Positions 16,498 through 25,559 are shown, counted from the stretch's first letter. The stretch is DNA of 64,000 nt from Pseudomonas mediterranea CFBP 5447 (GCF_000774145.1 NZ_KN322961.1:62001-126000); one strand, 5' to 3'. Notes: generated by a model not told the origin, from the letters alone. Translations and numbers: made by a program.

Positions 16498-16944
16498 ATG
16501 CATCACCCGAAAGGCTTCCCCTCAAAGTTAGTTCGCTTGCGTGCAGACGCGGGAATGACGCAGCGCGAGCTCGCCAAGGCCAGCGGACTCAGCGTTCCGC
16601 AGATCAGTCGGTATGAAATGGGCACGTCCAAACCGCGCATGACAGCCCTAGTTAAGCTAGCTGCCGCGCTTAATAGGGACGTTTCAGAGCTTGTCGATGT
16701 TGAGGATCAGCCGGAAATTACTGAAATAAGCCTTGTATCCGAGGATGAATCATCCATACCAATAGCTTTGCCAAAGGAAACTTATGAGCGCCTACAGCAA
16801 GAAGCCAATGAGTATGGTGTTTCGCTTGATGTAATGCTTAGCGCGGTGATTCATTGGCATCATTCACTGCACACTGGCAATGTGCTCACTCTAGAGGAAG
16901 CGTTGGAAAAGGCCGTCGCCGAGCTTGAAGCTTGGCCAGGATGA
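16498..16944 (+). CDS. XRE repressor fused to a ribbon-helix-helix-like domain
   Basis: 148 residues from ATG 16498; an in-frame ATG at 16453 is possible but its AGGAAG is too close. Residues 5-65 are a lambda-type HTH (LVRLRADAGMTQRELAKASGLSVPQISRYEMG). Residues 87-121 read as strand-helix-helix (IPIALPKETYERLQQEANE...LDVMLSAVIHWH), like Arc/Mnt. It is divergent from the Arc-like/BRO/KilA-N operon and probably represses it. The fold of the second half is inferred by eye. Confidence 0.8.
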   Translation: MHHPKGFPSKLVRLRADAGMTQRELAKASGLSVPQISRYEMGTSKPRMTALVKLAAALNRDVSELVDVEDQPEITEISLVSEDESSIPIALPKETYERLQQEANEYGVSLDVMLSAVIHWHHSLHTGNVLTLEEALEKAVAELEAWPG

Positions 16945-17038
16945 GTGTCAGTTCCCAATCACGCTTCCTATACGCATCCTAAGTAACGCACCTAGACATT
17001 AGAGTAGTGGCCCTCGACCTCCAAAATAATAGGACCGA

Positions 17039-17268
17039 TCAACCTACGTCCCGGTGCCGCCAGTAGCTGACCGTGACCCCAGTCCAGTAGCCGCCGAACA
17101 CGTCCCGCTTGCTGTTGGGGTTGTACAAGTGGTGCAGGATCGAACCCGGCGCCGGATGGTGCTCGGGCTCAGTCTTAAGCACCCCGTCGGCCAGGTACGC
17201 CCCCGCATGGTTCGGTACCGGCGACCGGATCTGCATCAGCACCAAGTCACCGTGCTGCAGTAGCCTGG
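17039..17268 (-). pseudogene. Orphan 3' fragment of a K-type tail gene
   Basis: The translated fragment (VLMQIRSPVPNHAGAYLADGVLKTEPEHHPAPGS...YWTGVTVSYWRHR) is a diverged duplicate of the last 70 residues of the K gene at 18290. The two DNA stretches match closely over about 210 bases, then diverge at about 17,268. The NlpC/P60 His is kept, but the catalytic Cys and everything upstream are missing. It is a scar, not a gene. Confidence 0.8.
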
Positions 17269-17291
17269 TACCGGTCGAGCGACCAGAGCGT

Positions 17292-17720
17292 TCAGGCCTC
17301 CAGCTTCGGCCAATTGAATTTGTAGTTGAGAGGGGGCAACTCGAAATGCTGAGCTAAATAAAGCGCAAGCATCTCGCCTTCCTTGGCGTACGCCGCTGAT
17401 TTATCAACGGTCGGGTACCAACTGACCCATAGCGTTTCCAGTGGAAAAATAGTTTCGAAGGAGGAGCTGCTAAATCGCCAGCCGGCCATATGCCCAGCTA
17501 CATCACGATCTTTGGCACACCTAACAAAAGCCGAAAGTCTGCGCCTCAAATTGACTGATTCACCGATAGTCAGTATGCCGTTCTCGTCGACGCCGACAGC
17601 ACGGTTGATCGGCCGATCCGCGCAGATCAAATAAGCACCAGGTGCTGCCGGTGCATTTTTGAAATGATCAGTCAGCTTTAACCATTCAGGCTCCCAGCCT
17701 TTCCAGCTACTCATCTTCAT
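17292..17720 (-). CDS. GIY-YIG-like nuclease
   Basis: 142 residues from an ATG behind GGGAGGCACCA. The GIY-YIG signs are GAY (28-30), ILTIGES (49-55), Arg residues in NLRRRL (57-62), a possible catalytic Glu at 114 or 116 (KEGEMLALYL) and Asn132 near the end. This small domain cuts DNA. No second DNA-binding domain is present. It sits between the displaced K fragment and the working K gene, as a homing-type mobile gene would. Confidence 0.7.
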   Translation of the reverse strand: MKMSSWKGWEPEWLKLTDHFKNAPAAPGAYLICADRPINRAVGVDENGILTIGESVNLRRRLSAFVRCAKDRDVAGHMAGWRFSSSSFETIFPLETLWVSWYPTVDKSAAYAKEGEMLALYLAQHFELPPLNYKFNWPKLEA

Positions 17721-17901
17721 TGGTGCCTCCCTAGTTGAAGGCAAAACGATATCATAACTGGACGAATCCCCAGTAACGCCCCGCTTCGCTCCAATAGTAG
17801 CCTCATGCCTTCATGCAATGGATTCTCCCAGTCCTTTGCCTGCAAGCCCAAGGACTGGGAACTGCGCCAATTTCGGCGCGCTTGTGACCGTGGAGGTCAA
17901 T

Positions 17902-18159
17902 GTGAGTGATTTACCAGCAGGTTTTTCTGATCGAGATGCATATACGCTTGGACTGCTCCGCACAATTCAATCGCTAACGGCTGCCGTATGTTGCGATTCA
18001 AAAATGCGGGCAGTCCTTCAGGATCGACTTGGAGAGTCTCTACAAAAAGTGGATTCGCGTTATACGGACCCAATGATTGCTGCGTACCGTGGACCAATTC
18101 TCAACGTGCTGGATGTCGTTAAGCAGGTTAACGATCATATCGCGAGCAAGAAATCCTGA
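17902..18159 (+). CDS. Small hypothetical protein in the accessory block
   Basis: 85 residues from a GTG preceded by GGAGGT; the longer frame has no site. Helical, soluble, starting MSDLPAGFSDRDAYTLGLLRT. It is on the plus strand, opposite to the tail genes, so it has its own promoter. A hairpin follows at 18201-18231. No family recognised. Confidence 0.6.
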   Translation: MSDLPAGFSDRDAYTLGLLRTIQSLTAAVCCDSKMRAVLQDRLGESLQKVDSRYTDPMIAAYRGPILNVLDVVKQVNDHIASKKS

Positions 18160-18200
18160 AGCTCATTCCCTGTGCAATAAGGTAGTCAATTGAGCTTTGC

Positions 18201-18234
18201 GTGGCGCTAACACCTTGTGGTCTGGCGCCACCTT
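18201..18234 (+). terminator. Hairpin downstream of the accessory gene
   Basis: Stem GTGGCGC/GCGCCAC followed by CTTTC. The T tract is short, so strength is uncertain. It separates the plus-strand accessory gene from the convergent K gene. Confidence 0.45.
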
Positions 18235-18289
18235 TCGACTGATTGTTATCGGTAGTTTTCTTCATAGCTCCCTCCAGGAAAATACAGTT

Positions 18290-19063
18290 TCAATTCGAAG
18301 GTGCGCTTCGGTGCCGCCAGTAGCCGACTGTTACCTCAGTCCAGTAGCCGCCGTACACATCCCGCTTGCTGTCGCGGTTGTACAAGTGATGCAGGATCGA
18401 GCCCGGCGCCGGGTAGTGCTCGGGCTCGGTCTTCAGCACCCCGTTGGCCAGGTACACGCCTGCATGGTTCGGTACCGGCGATCTGATCTGCATGAGGACA
18501 ATATCGCCATGCTGTGGTGCGGATACCCTCTCGAAGCCGGCGGCGGGCAGGTTCTCCAGATACAGATTCCCGCCCTTGTCCCACCAGCCGTCCTCGCGCT
18601 CGTAGTTGCCCAGGTCAATTCCCATCTCGCGACGGTAAAAGTCCAGGATGATGCTGAGGCAGTCGTGCACGCCGTGGACGAACTTCCGGCCGATCAGAGG
18701 CGCCTCATATCCAACCGGCGCAAAGCTCACCATTTCACCAGCACGCACTATCCCGTCACCACCCTTGCGCACCTCCAGGATGTACCAGGGCAATTCTGAG
18801 GCTTCACATGAAACGCGGTCCGCTTCACTCGGCGTGGCAGGGTAATCCGGATGGCTGTGCACCACGGCCAACACATGGCCGCGATCCTCGGCGGCGGCAT
18901 AGTCCTCCGGCGCCAGGCGAAAGTGCTCGCTGGGCGTCGAGGCTGTATTTCGACACGGCACGTACACTTCTTTGCGCCCTTCGCGCACCAGCAGCCCGCA
19001 AGCCTCGCGCGGATACTCGGCCAGGGCATGGGCCTCTACTGCCGCTCTGTTTGACTTGTTCAT
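18290..19063 (-). CDS. K: Tail tip peptidase, lambda gpK-like (JAMM + NlpC/P60)
   Basis: 257 residues from MNKSNRAAV; the earlier ATG is inside L. The N-terminal JAMM/Mov34 metallopeptidase domain has EACGLLVR, VVHSHPDYPATPSEAD (metal ligands). The NlpC/P60 domain has HDCLSIILDFYR (catalytic Cys) and HGDIVLMQIR...NHAGVYL (catalytic His). It is the two-domain tail protein that degrades peptidoglycan or processes tail parts. Its 3' end exists in a second, diverged copy at 17039. Confidence 0.9.
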   Translation of the reverse strand: MNKSNRAAVEAHALAEYPREACGLLVREGRKEVYVPCRNTASTPSEHFRLAPEDYAAAEDRGHVLAVVHSHPDYPATPSEADRVSCEASELPWYILEVRKGGDGIVRAGEMVSFAPVGYEAPLIGRKFVHGVHDCLSIILDFYRREMGIDLGNYEREDGWWDKGGNLYLENLPAAGFERVSAPQHGDIVLMQIRSPVPNHAGVYLANGVLKTEPEHYPAPGSILHHLYNRDSKRDVYGGYWTEVTVGYWRHRSAPSN

Positions 19064-19082
19064 GGGTTCACTCGCTGAGGCG

Positions 19083-19766
19083 TTATTGCCGCAAGAGGCC
19101 GGCGGCGGGGAAAGAGCCGTAAGGCAGTGGGTTGTTTTCACCGAAGCGAAGCTTGCAACTGGTCAGGCGGCCGCCGCATTTGTCTTTGGCTGCGTCAGTG
19201 ACAATGACGTCGTTCTCGTCCGCCACGGGCGGCCCGTTGTAGCCACAGTACGGCCCTCGGTATCCACCACATGACAGCCACCAACAGACGTTCGCCACAA
19301 TTTGCCGACGAGGCAATTGCACTCCAGCGAAGTCCAGCGCGGTTGCCAGTTCGAACTGAACGACCTGGTTGTCCTCCGAGGACTTGCGCTCGACGTACCA
19401 GATGTCTGGTGGTAGCTCTTCGTCTGGGTCGGCTTCGGGCTGGCCGTCCAAATACTTGCCCAGTGTGCGATGGCGAATCAGCTTCGCTCCGACCAGATCC
19501 TCGAAGTAAAGCACCAGGGCCGTGATGAAGCCGCCAACGTTGCCCACAGAAAGCGTGGGTGTAGGCTGGGCGCCCTGCCCTGTCATTTCGAAGCCCTCAG
19601 CTTTGATCGGCCACGGCGAATACTCCTGTCCCTGCCAGAAAATTGAGGACTGTTGCGGGTAACCGTGGAATCGGTAAAGCTCAGCACCAAGAATCGTGGC
19701 ATCGAGCTCGAAAAGCTCCACCCACGCGCCCGGCTCCAGAGTCTGGATATCAGCCGTGATCGGCAT
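19083..19766 (-). CDS. L: Minor tail protein, lambda gpL-like
   Basis: 227 residues with the gpL pattern from the start (LEPGAWVELFELDATILGAELYRFHGY, WQGQEYSPWPIKAEGFEM). The C-terminal part has spaced cysteines (VCWWLSCGGYRGPYCGYNG and KCGGRLTSC). In lambda gpL the equivalent domain binds an iron-sulphur cluster, so this is likely here. It lies upstream of K as in lambda, and is part of the tail tip. Confidence 0.88.
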   Translation of the reverse strand: MPITADIQTLEPGAWVELFELDATILGAELYRFHGYPQQSSIFWQGQEYSPWPIKAEGFEMTGQGAQPTPTLSVGNVGGFITALVLYFEDLVGAKLIRHRTLGKYLDGQPEADPDEELPPDIWYVERKSSEDNQVVQFELATALDFAGVQLPRRQIVANVCWWLSCGGYRGPYCGYNGPPVADENDVIVTDAAKDKCGGRLTSCKLRFGENNPLPYGSFPAAGLLRQ

Positions 19767-19817
19767 GGAATTTCCTCAGAGAAACACCCTTGCTGGGTGC
19801 CGGTGTTCAGAAGGGGA

Positions 19818-20192
19818 TCAGGTCGGTTTGACCGGTCGCTTGGTGGTGTCAGGGAAATCCGTATTTGCCTCATTCCACGCCCGAAGCGCGATGCGGTAGT
19901 CTCGCCATTGGCGAGAGGTTCCAGGCAAAGCCGAAGGGTCTTCGTCCTCTAGCATCACCAGCTGCTCGGCGATGACGACCATCTCCTCCTCCACCCAAGA
20001 AGCCTCGCGTGCGGCGGCGATACGCTGTCGGGTTGTCTCAGAGATAACCCACCTCCCTGTATCAGACGCCGTGTAGAGCAAGGTATCTTCGCCATCAGGG
20101 CGCTGGCTGATCATCTGAATCCAACCGTCCGGACAATCCCCGCCGACCTGTTGAAAATTGCTTCCGACCTCAGCATAAACACTCAATGTCAT
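19818..20192 (-). CDS. Tail fibre assembly or accessory protein
   Basis: 124 residues from an ATG behind GGAGGGTACACGC. The N-terminus (VGGDCPDGWIQMISQRPDG) and the C-terminal helical half with PGTSRQWRDYRIALRAWNEANTDFPD resemble phage tail fibre assembly proteins. It overlaps the end of the tail fibre gene, the usual place for such a chaperone. Confidence 0.7.
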   Translation of the reverse strand: MTLSVYAEVGSNFQQVGGDCPDGWIQMISQRPDGEDTLLYTASDTGRWVISETTRQRIAAAREASWVEEEMVVIAEQLVMLEDEDPSALPGTSRQWRDYRIALRAWNEANTDFPDTTKRPVKPT

Positions 20193-21529
20193 GCGTGTAC
20201 CCTCCATACTTTTAAGCGACAAGTAGCAGAGGACAGCCCTGTGGCTGTCTGTCCGAAGGGGTCACCACTGGCATTCGACGTATAACTAACTCGCGTCGCC
20301 CCCGTTTGAACAACCAAAGTGTTCAAATCCAATTGCGAACCCTTGGTCCCATAGCCACCCGAACTGTAGAACCAGCCCGCATCGCCCCACTTACCTCCTA
20401 TCAGGATTTCGGCGAGTACAATCACTTCATGGCCAGGAAACGGGTTGGCTACGGTATATCGACTGTTGATGGTGATGGTGGCGGGGGCAGCTTCCGTTCC
20501 GCCATTCGGATAGGCATATGCAAAACCAACCGTTGCGTCAGTAATCGTCAATCTCCAGTCGCTCCAGACAGCTACGTATCTTGATCTCACATACTGTTCA
20601 CCGGTGTTGTACACGGTGTAGGTCTGAGTAGTGATAGCGCTCCCGAGCTGGACGCTCACAAGGGATCCTGCAGCTGCAACCGGGTAATTCAGAGCAAGAG
20701 TCGCGTTAGCGTTAGCCTGCTGCATATAAAATCCGGTAGCTTGAATGTTATTCAAGTCAGTTCCGGTAGGAAGATTTATTGCCGAGTTTATACCTAGCGC
20801 CGTTTGAGCAGCAGCAAGCGATTTGGCCCCTGTCCCACCTTGAGCAATCGATAGAGCCGTAGTTAATCCGGACAAGGAGGTGATATCTCCGTTGGCACCA
20901 TTCGTAGCTTTATTGCCCAGCGCCGTTACTGCATCGGTGATCTGCCGCTGTAACTTTCCTAGGGCGCCAAGAATGCTATCGGCCGCAGCGATTGCAGAAG
21001 GGTTGGTAGTGACGAGCCCTGTAAGAACACTCGCAATGGTTCTGGCGTTGGTCCAATACTTGTTGACCGTGCCTTCCGGCACCGCGTCCGTAGAGCCTGG
21101 TGAAGCGGAGAGCTGGATGTACTGGGAACCGCTCCAACGGTACTGACTGTTGGCGTTGATGGTGACGTAGATCTTGCCCGTCTCGCCTGTGACAGGAAAT
21201 GCGGCGGCGCTGGCGAACTCCAGCACGTCGTCCACATAACTCGGCAACTGGCTGGCCGGCACGACACCGCTGCTGTCCAGGGTCGCCACTCCATCTGGCT
21301 GCCCCTTCTGGGTTGCTGGAATAGCGGCGTCAGCCTTAGCCTGGGCTCTGCTCGCTTGAGCACCTGCATCGGCCGCACTGCCTGCTGCGGCGTCTGCTGT
21401 CGCCTGTGCCGTAAGGGTGCGCTGGTCCAGTTCGGCGAAATTGGCATTGATAACCTGACCGCCAGAACGCAGATTCTGTCCAGCGCCGTCATTCTCAGAG
21501 GCGCCAAGGTTAAGTGAGACAATGCTCAT
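20189..21529 (-). CDS. Tail fibre protein
   Basis: 446 residues. It begins with a short adaptor (MSIVSLNLGASENDGAGQNLRSGGQVINANFAELDQR) followed by an Ala-rich coiled-coil linker. Then come repeats of a phage fibre type (GVVPASQLPSYVDDVLEF, ITSLSGLTTALSIAQGGTGA). The C-terminal half is beta-rich and ends in KVWRVHA, the likely receptor-binding head. It sits between M and L, an insertion relative to lambda. Confidence 0.85.
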   Translation of the reverse strand: MSIVSLNLGASENDGAGQNLRSGGQVINANFAELDQRTLTAQATADAAAGSAADAGAQASRAQAKADAAIPATQKGQPDGVATLDSSGVVPASQLPSYVDDVLEFASAAAFPVTGETGKIYVTINANSQYRWSGSQYIQLSASPGSTDAVPEGTVNKYWTNARTIASVLTGLVTTNPSAIAAADSILGALGKLQRQITDAVTALGNKATNGANGDITSLSGLTTALSIAQGGTGAKSLAAAQTALGINSAINLPTGTDLNNIQATGFYMQQANANATLALNYPVAAAGSLVSVQLGSAITTQTYTVYNTGEQYVRSRYVAVWSDWRLTITDATVGFAYAYPNGGTEAAPATITINSRYTVANPFPGHEVIVLAEILIGGKWGDAGWFYSSGGYGTKGSQLDLNTLVVQTGATRVSYTSNASGDPFGQTATGLSSATCRLKVWRVHA

Positions 21530-21864
21530 GGATGGAAGGCCTGTTCGAAAGTTGCAGTCAGAATGTAGGCGTTTCCGCCGGCGTGCTTAGGCTGGTATTC
21601 GCGGCAGCGGATCAGTAAGGACTCACCGAAGGGCTCAGTCCAACTGAAGGCCGCAGCGCCCTTGTGCGCGTCGAGAAACGCCTTGATTTGAGCGATCCGA
21701 GACTTGGGGCCGGTAAACGTCAACGGCCACGACTGGGTTTTGTTGTTGATTCCGTCCTCCGCAACCTGCTCGTAGCCGTCACCGAACTTTGCAGACTTGA
21801 CGCGAAAGCTCACGGTCCCGGAAGGCCCCTTGTCGGGAGCCCAGGTAAAGGTTTCCATTGCCAA
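21526..21864 (-). CDS. M: Minor tail protein, lambda gpM-like
   Basis: 112 residues matching gpM in layout: ETFTWAPDKGPSGTVSFRVKSAKFGDGYEQVAEDGINN, then KSRIAQIKAFLDAHKGAAAFSWTEPFGE and CREYQPKHAGGNAYILTATFEQAF. It follows the tape measure gene and joins the tip. The ATG of the fibre gene overlaps its stop. Confidence 0.88.
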   Translation of the reverse strand: MAMETFTWAPDKGPSGTVSFRVKSAKFGDGYEQVAEDGINNKTQSWPLTFTGPKSRIAQIKAFLDAHKGAAAFSWTEPFGESLLIRCREYQPKHAGGNAYILTATFEQAFHP

Positions 21865-21879
21865 ATGCCTCCCTGAAAA

Positions 21880-21901
21880 AGAAAACCCCGCCGAAGCGGG
21901 G
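21880..21901 (-). terminator. Hairpin between tape measure and M genes
   Basis: Stem CCCCGC/GCGGGG with a TTCG loop and a T-rich tail on the minus strand. Confidence 0.65.
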
Positions 21902-21906
21902 ATTGA

Positions 21907-24900
21907 TTACCGGCCATTGATGGCTTGCCAGATCTGGCCGCCCGGGCGCAGATCTCTTGCAATTTGCTCCTGCGCGCCCTGCTTCGCTGCCCTGGCGTAC
22001 GCTTGGGCAACGGCCTGGCTGGTGGATGTATCAGTGCCACCACCGGTCTGTCCTTCCGGTACCGCGAAGCTCTGCTGAATCACCACCTGGTTGTTACTGG
22101 AGCCGTTCCCGCCACCAACAGCCATGACGCCAAGCTTTCCGCCAGCAGTGCGGGTCAGGGGCATGATCGCCTCCTCCCCTGCCTCGCCCATTACGCCGAT
22201 GTCACCACCGGCCATGCCAAACGCGGTCGGCTTGTTGACGATGGAGTTGGTAAATGCCGCGCCGTTGGCGAATAGCTGCACGCCACCCGACCAGACGCCA
22301 CCCTTGGCCTGAAGGCTGCCAGGGGTGAATCCGGACAGGTCGCCGGAATACCCGGCCTGGGTAGAGCCGGCAGATGTCGCCCCGCCGCCGAAGTACGAAC
22401 CGGCAGCAGAAGCGGCAAGGCCGAACAGCGAACTGAGGGCAGAGGAAGCTGCTGCCCGGGTTGCGATCCGAGCCATGTCCGCCAAGATTGATTTCGCAAA
22501 GTCAGCAAACGACAGTTTCCCGGTCATGGCGAAGTTGACGAGCGCATCCTCCATGGAGCCGAAAGCGTTGGTGAACAGGCTTTTGGTTTGCCCGGCCACG
22601 TCCCGCGCCGACTCCAAGTAGTTTTGCCAAGCTGAGGACGCACCCGCGCTCCAACTACCTTGAGCAGCCGACATGTCGTCATAGTTGGCCCGGACGGTGT
22701 CGTGCAGGTCCTGCTGCGTGGCCTTCAGTGCGTTCAGCTTCTGAGTGTATTCATCAAGGCTCATGCCTCTCGAACCATCGCCATACTGGTTCGCCAGCTC
22801 CAGCTTCTGCTGATCGAACCGGTCGTCGATGCCATTCTGCTGATTCACCAGATCACGCTGGCGGTCCCCCATGCCCAGGCCCGCCGCCGCCCGCCGGCCC
22901 TGCTCGCGCAGAGTTTCGACTTGCTGCTGCAGCGCCCCCCTATAGGTATCGACTGCCAGGGTTTGCTTTTTCAGCCGGCCTTCTTCGTTCGTTGCGAGAA
23001 CGTTCAGCTCGGTATCGGCATCCTGCTGAGCCTTGACCATCGCGGCTCGGGCGTCAGCGATCTTCTGGTCCAACTGGATGCTTTGCGCGGCAGTCGTGGT
23101 CTTCCTCTCCTTGGCTTCCTGCAGCGCGGTGATCTCCGCCTGGTAGGCAGCAGTCACCTCGTCGCGTTCATTGCCGATCAGCGCCTCACGCTTCAGCAGG
23201 TAGTCGGCCTGTGAAACCAGCCCAGCTTTCTGGGCAGCATCCAGTTCCTTCTGGGTGTTTTTGTACTCATCGAGGATTGCAACGAGCTGATTCTTCGAGC
23301 CGTTGAATGCAGTCAGGTCAACGGATGCGGAGGCGGTTTTCGGATCTTTGTTCTGATCGTCAATCGCCTTGCGGAGCTGGTCATACGCACCACCTGAGAA
23401 CCGTTTTCCATCAAACTCAACCCCGTCCAGCAGCGGAGATTTCTGGCGGGTTTTCTCGGCGTTCTCATAGAGTTTGGCGAACTGATCATTGAGCTTTTTG
23501 TAAGCATCCTGACGCTTCGCGAGCGGACTCAGGTTATCCATTTGTCTGTCCAGTTCTCTCTGGACTTCGATCAGCTCCTTGTTCGCCCGAGTCTCTTCAC
23601 TGACTGCAGCGGCGTTGCTCTCGCTTGCGGCCTGCCGTGCTTTCAATGCGGCAAGTCTAGCCTCCAAGGCCGCGGTAGAGTCGTCATTCTCGCCATCGTC
23701 CAAACCCAAGAATGAGTTGAGCGAACTGAGGCCATTCGACACTGCCCCCGCCACGCCCCCCCTATTGCGCGTGTCCAGCACCCGCTGGGTGATTTCGATC
23801 TGCTTCGCCAGGTCTGGAAAAATCTCCGAACGAACTTCGGAGTAGGCTCCTTTGATTGCCTCCTTGACCCGGTCCCAATCCCGCTCGATATCGGAGAGCG
23901 ATTCACGGTAGTTCTTCAGCCTCTCCTGCGCCGATTGGTTCAGGTTTTCACTGAGCGTATCCAGCGCACGTTGGTGGTCGCCCTGCTCGTCAATAGCTTT
24001 GATGGTTTGATATTGCTCATAGGTCAGCAGCCCATACTGGTCGCTGATCTTCGCCGCTGCGTCAGTCGCCGTGTCACCGGCATTGGCGAGTGATTTTGCG
24101 ATATCCCCCGCACCCTTCCCTGTCACCTCGCCGATTGCCGCAGCGGCTTCAGCAAGGTTTCGCATTTGGATGCCACTGGTTGCCGCGCCAGAAGCCAATG
24201 CGACCACCGCCTCGCGAGCACCCGCCAAGTTGCCGGTAAGTACACCGGCCGAGTCGCTCATCAGCTTCAAGCTGGCAATGCTTTGGCCCGCGTCATTCGA
24301 GCCACCATTAATGGCTACGTTGAACTCCCTGGCCTGCTTCACTGCATCGAGGTAGGCGTATCCCAGGCCACCGATTACCCCGGCCAGCAGTCCAGCGGGA
24401 ATCAACGCCGCTGCAAGGCTCTTCGCCGAAGCTCCCGCGCCCGCGCCAAGCTGCGCGACAGCCCTTGCACCACTGCCCCAATCACCAGACTGCAGCGCGT
24501 TGGTCAACTGCATCACGTTTTCTTGAGCCTGGCGGGTGCCGAGCTTCAACTTGTCGAACGCGGTTTCCGTTGCAGTGAGGCCGGACCGATCCTTACCGAT
24601 CTTTGCCAGCCTGTCCGCATATGTTTCCGCGTCAATTCCGCCGGATTTTTGGAGGTCGTTAAGCGCTTTCTCCTGCGCTTCCAGCTTGGCCAGCTTTGCC
24701 ACCAGCGGGTCGATTCCGTTGACCGTGCGCTTCAGCGCTTCGACTTGCCGGTTCTCTGCATCAATCAGACGCTGCTTTTGCGCCGTCTCCTTGGCTTCGG
24801 CCTTCTCGATCTGGTCGTAAGCCTTCCCAAGCTTTACTTGATATGTCTCCTGATCCTCCGCAGTGACCAGGCCACCCTTGCGCGCCTTTTCCAGCAGGCC

Positions 24901-25533
24901 CTCGGCCCGGATCAGCGACTCCATGTTGTCGATGTTGCCGCTCATGGCTTTATCGAGCTGGCGGATTATTGCGATTTCGTTAGAAGCCCCGGCGACCATC
25001 CCTCTGCTGCTTTCCGCATAGGCGGAGCCCAGGCCCTTGGTGGAGGACAGCACGCCTTGCTGTGCTTCTGAAAGACCTGTGGCGGCTGATGCGAGGTTCC
25101 GCTGGGACTCGCCCGCGGTAACCGCAGCCTCTGCCAGCGCGATAATGCTTTTCCTGGAGACATCGGCAGTTGTACCAGCCGACTTTTGAGCATCACCAAT
25201 CCCAGCGAGCGCGTTAAACGATTGCTCGATCTTCTGCTGGTAGGCCGTGAAAGCCTCAGCGCCGATGAGCCCCGCACTTCTCGCCTCTGCGAGCTTCTGC
25301 TCCCGATTGGCGAGGTCGTTTAACTTTTTGGTCAGTGGATCAATCTTGCCCAGAAGCGCATCCAGGTCCTGGCGCTGTCTTTTGGCCGAATTGCCGGCTT
25401 TTTCAAAGCCCTGGGAAACGCTCTCCGCTGCCTTCTCAGCCCTGCCTCCGGCATCGACAACCTTTTCCAGGTCGGTGGTAGCCTTCGCAACGTCCGACGT
25501 ATCAATGCTTATGCCGAGCGATGCAATGTCCAT
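21907..25533 (-). CDS. Tape measure protein
   Basis: 1,208 residues, mostly long coiled coil, setting the tail length. A hydrophobic membrane-capable segment (LIPAGLLAGVIGGLGYAYL) lies near 390. The C-terminal part (MEDALVNFAMTGKLSFADFAKSILADMARIATRAAASSALSSLFG, then a Gly/Ser-rich end) is the lambda gpH C-terminal domain. It lies after the G/GT pair, as is standard. No frame break seen. Confidence 0.93.
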   Translation of the reverse strand: MDIASLGISIDTSDVAKATTDLEKVVDAGGRAEKAAESVSQGFEKAGNSAKRQRQDLDALLGKIDPLTKKLNDLANREQKLAEARSAGLIGAEAFTAYQQKIEQSFNALAGIGDAQKSAGTTADVSRKSIIALAEAAVTAGESQRNLASAATGLSEAQQGVLSSTKGLGSAYAESSRGMVAGASNEIAIIRQLDKAMSGNIDNMESLIRAEGLLEKARKGGLVTAEDQETYQVKLGKAYDQIEKAEAKETAQKQRLIDAENRQVEALKRTVNGIDPLVAKLAKLEAQEKALNDLQKSGGIDAETYADRLAKIGKDRSGLTATETAFDKLKLGTRQAQENVMQLTNALQSGDWGSGARAVAQLGAGAGASAKSLAAALIPAGLLAGVIGGLGYAYLDAVKQAREFNVAINGGSNDAGQSIASLKLMSDSAGVLTGNLAGAREAVVALASGAATSGIQMRNLAEAAAAIGEVTGKGAGDIAKSLANAGDTATDAAAKISDQYGLLTYEQYQTIKAIDEQGDHQRALDTLSENLNQSAQERLKNYRESLSDIERDWDRVKEAIKGAYSEVRSEIFPDLAKQIEITQRVLDTRNRGGVAGAVSNGLSSLNSFLGLDDGENDDSTAALEARLAALKARQAASESNAAAVSEETRANKELIEVQRELDRQMDNLSPLAKRQDAYKKLNDQFAKLYENAEKTRQKSPLLDGVEFDGKRFSGGAYDQLRKAIDDQNKDPKTASASVDLTAFNGSKNQLVAILDEYKNTQKELDAAQKAGLVSQADYLLKREALIGNERDEVTAAYQAEITALQEAKERKTTTAAQSIQLDQKIADARAAMVKAQQDADTELNVLATNEEGRLKKQTLAVDTYRGALQQQVETLREQGRRAAAGLGMGDRQRDLVNQQNGIDDRFDQQKLELANQYGDGSRGMSLDEYTQKLNALKATQQDLHDTVRANYDDMSAAQGSWSAGASSAWQNYLESARDVAGQTKSLFTNAFGSMEDALVNFAMTGKLSFADFAKSILADMARIATRAAASSALSSLFGLAASAAGSYFGGGATSAGSTQAGYSGDLSGFTPGSLQAKGGVWSGGVQLFANGAAFTNSIVNKPTAFGMAGGDIGVMGEAGEEAIMPLTRTAGGKLGVMAVGGGNGSSNNQVVIQQSFAVPEGQTGGGTDTSTSQAVAQAYARAAKQGAQEQIARDLRPGGQIWQAINGR

Positions 25534-25559
25534 TGGCTCACCTTGAATAAGTGCCCGCT

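Noticed and set aside
24166-25071. 301-residue plus-strand frame inside the tape measure gene
   Set aside because: Shadow of the coiled-coil gene on the other strand; composition His/Arg/Gln-rich as expected of an antisense frame.
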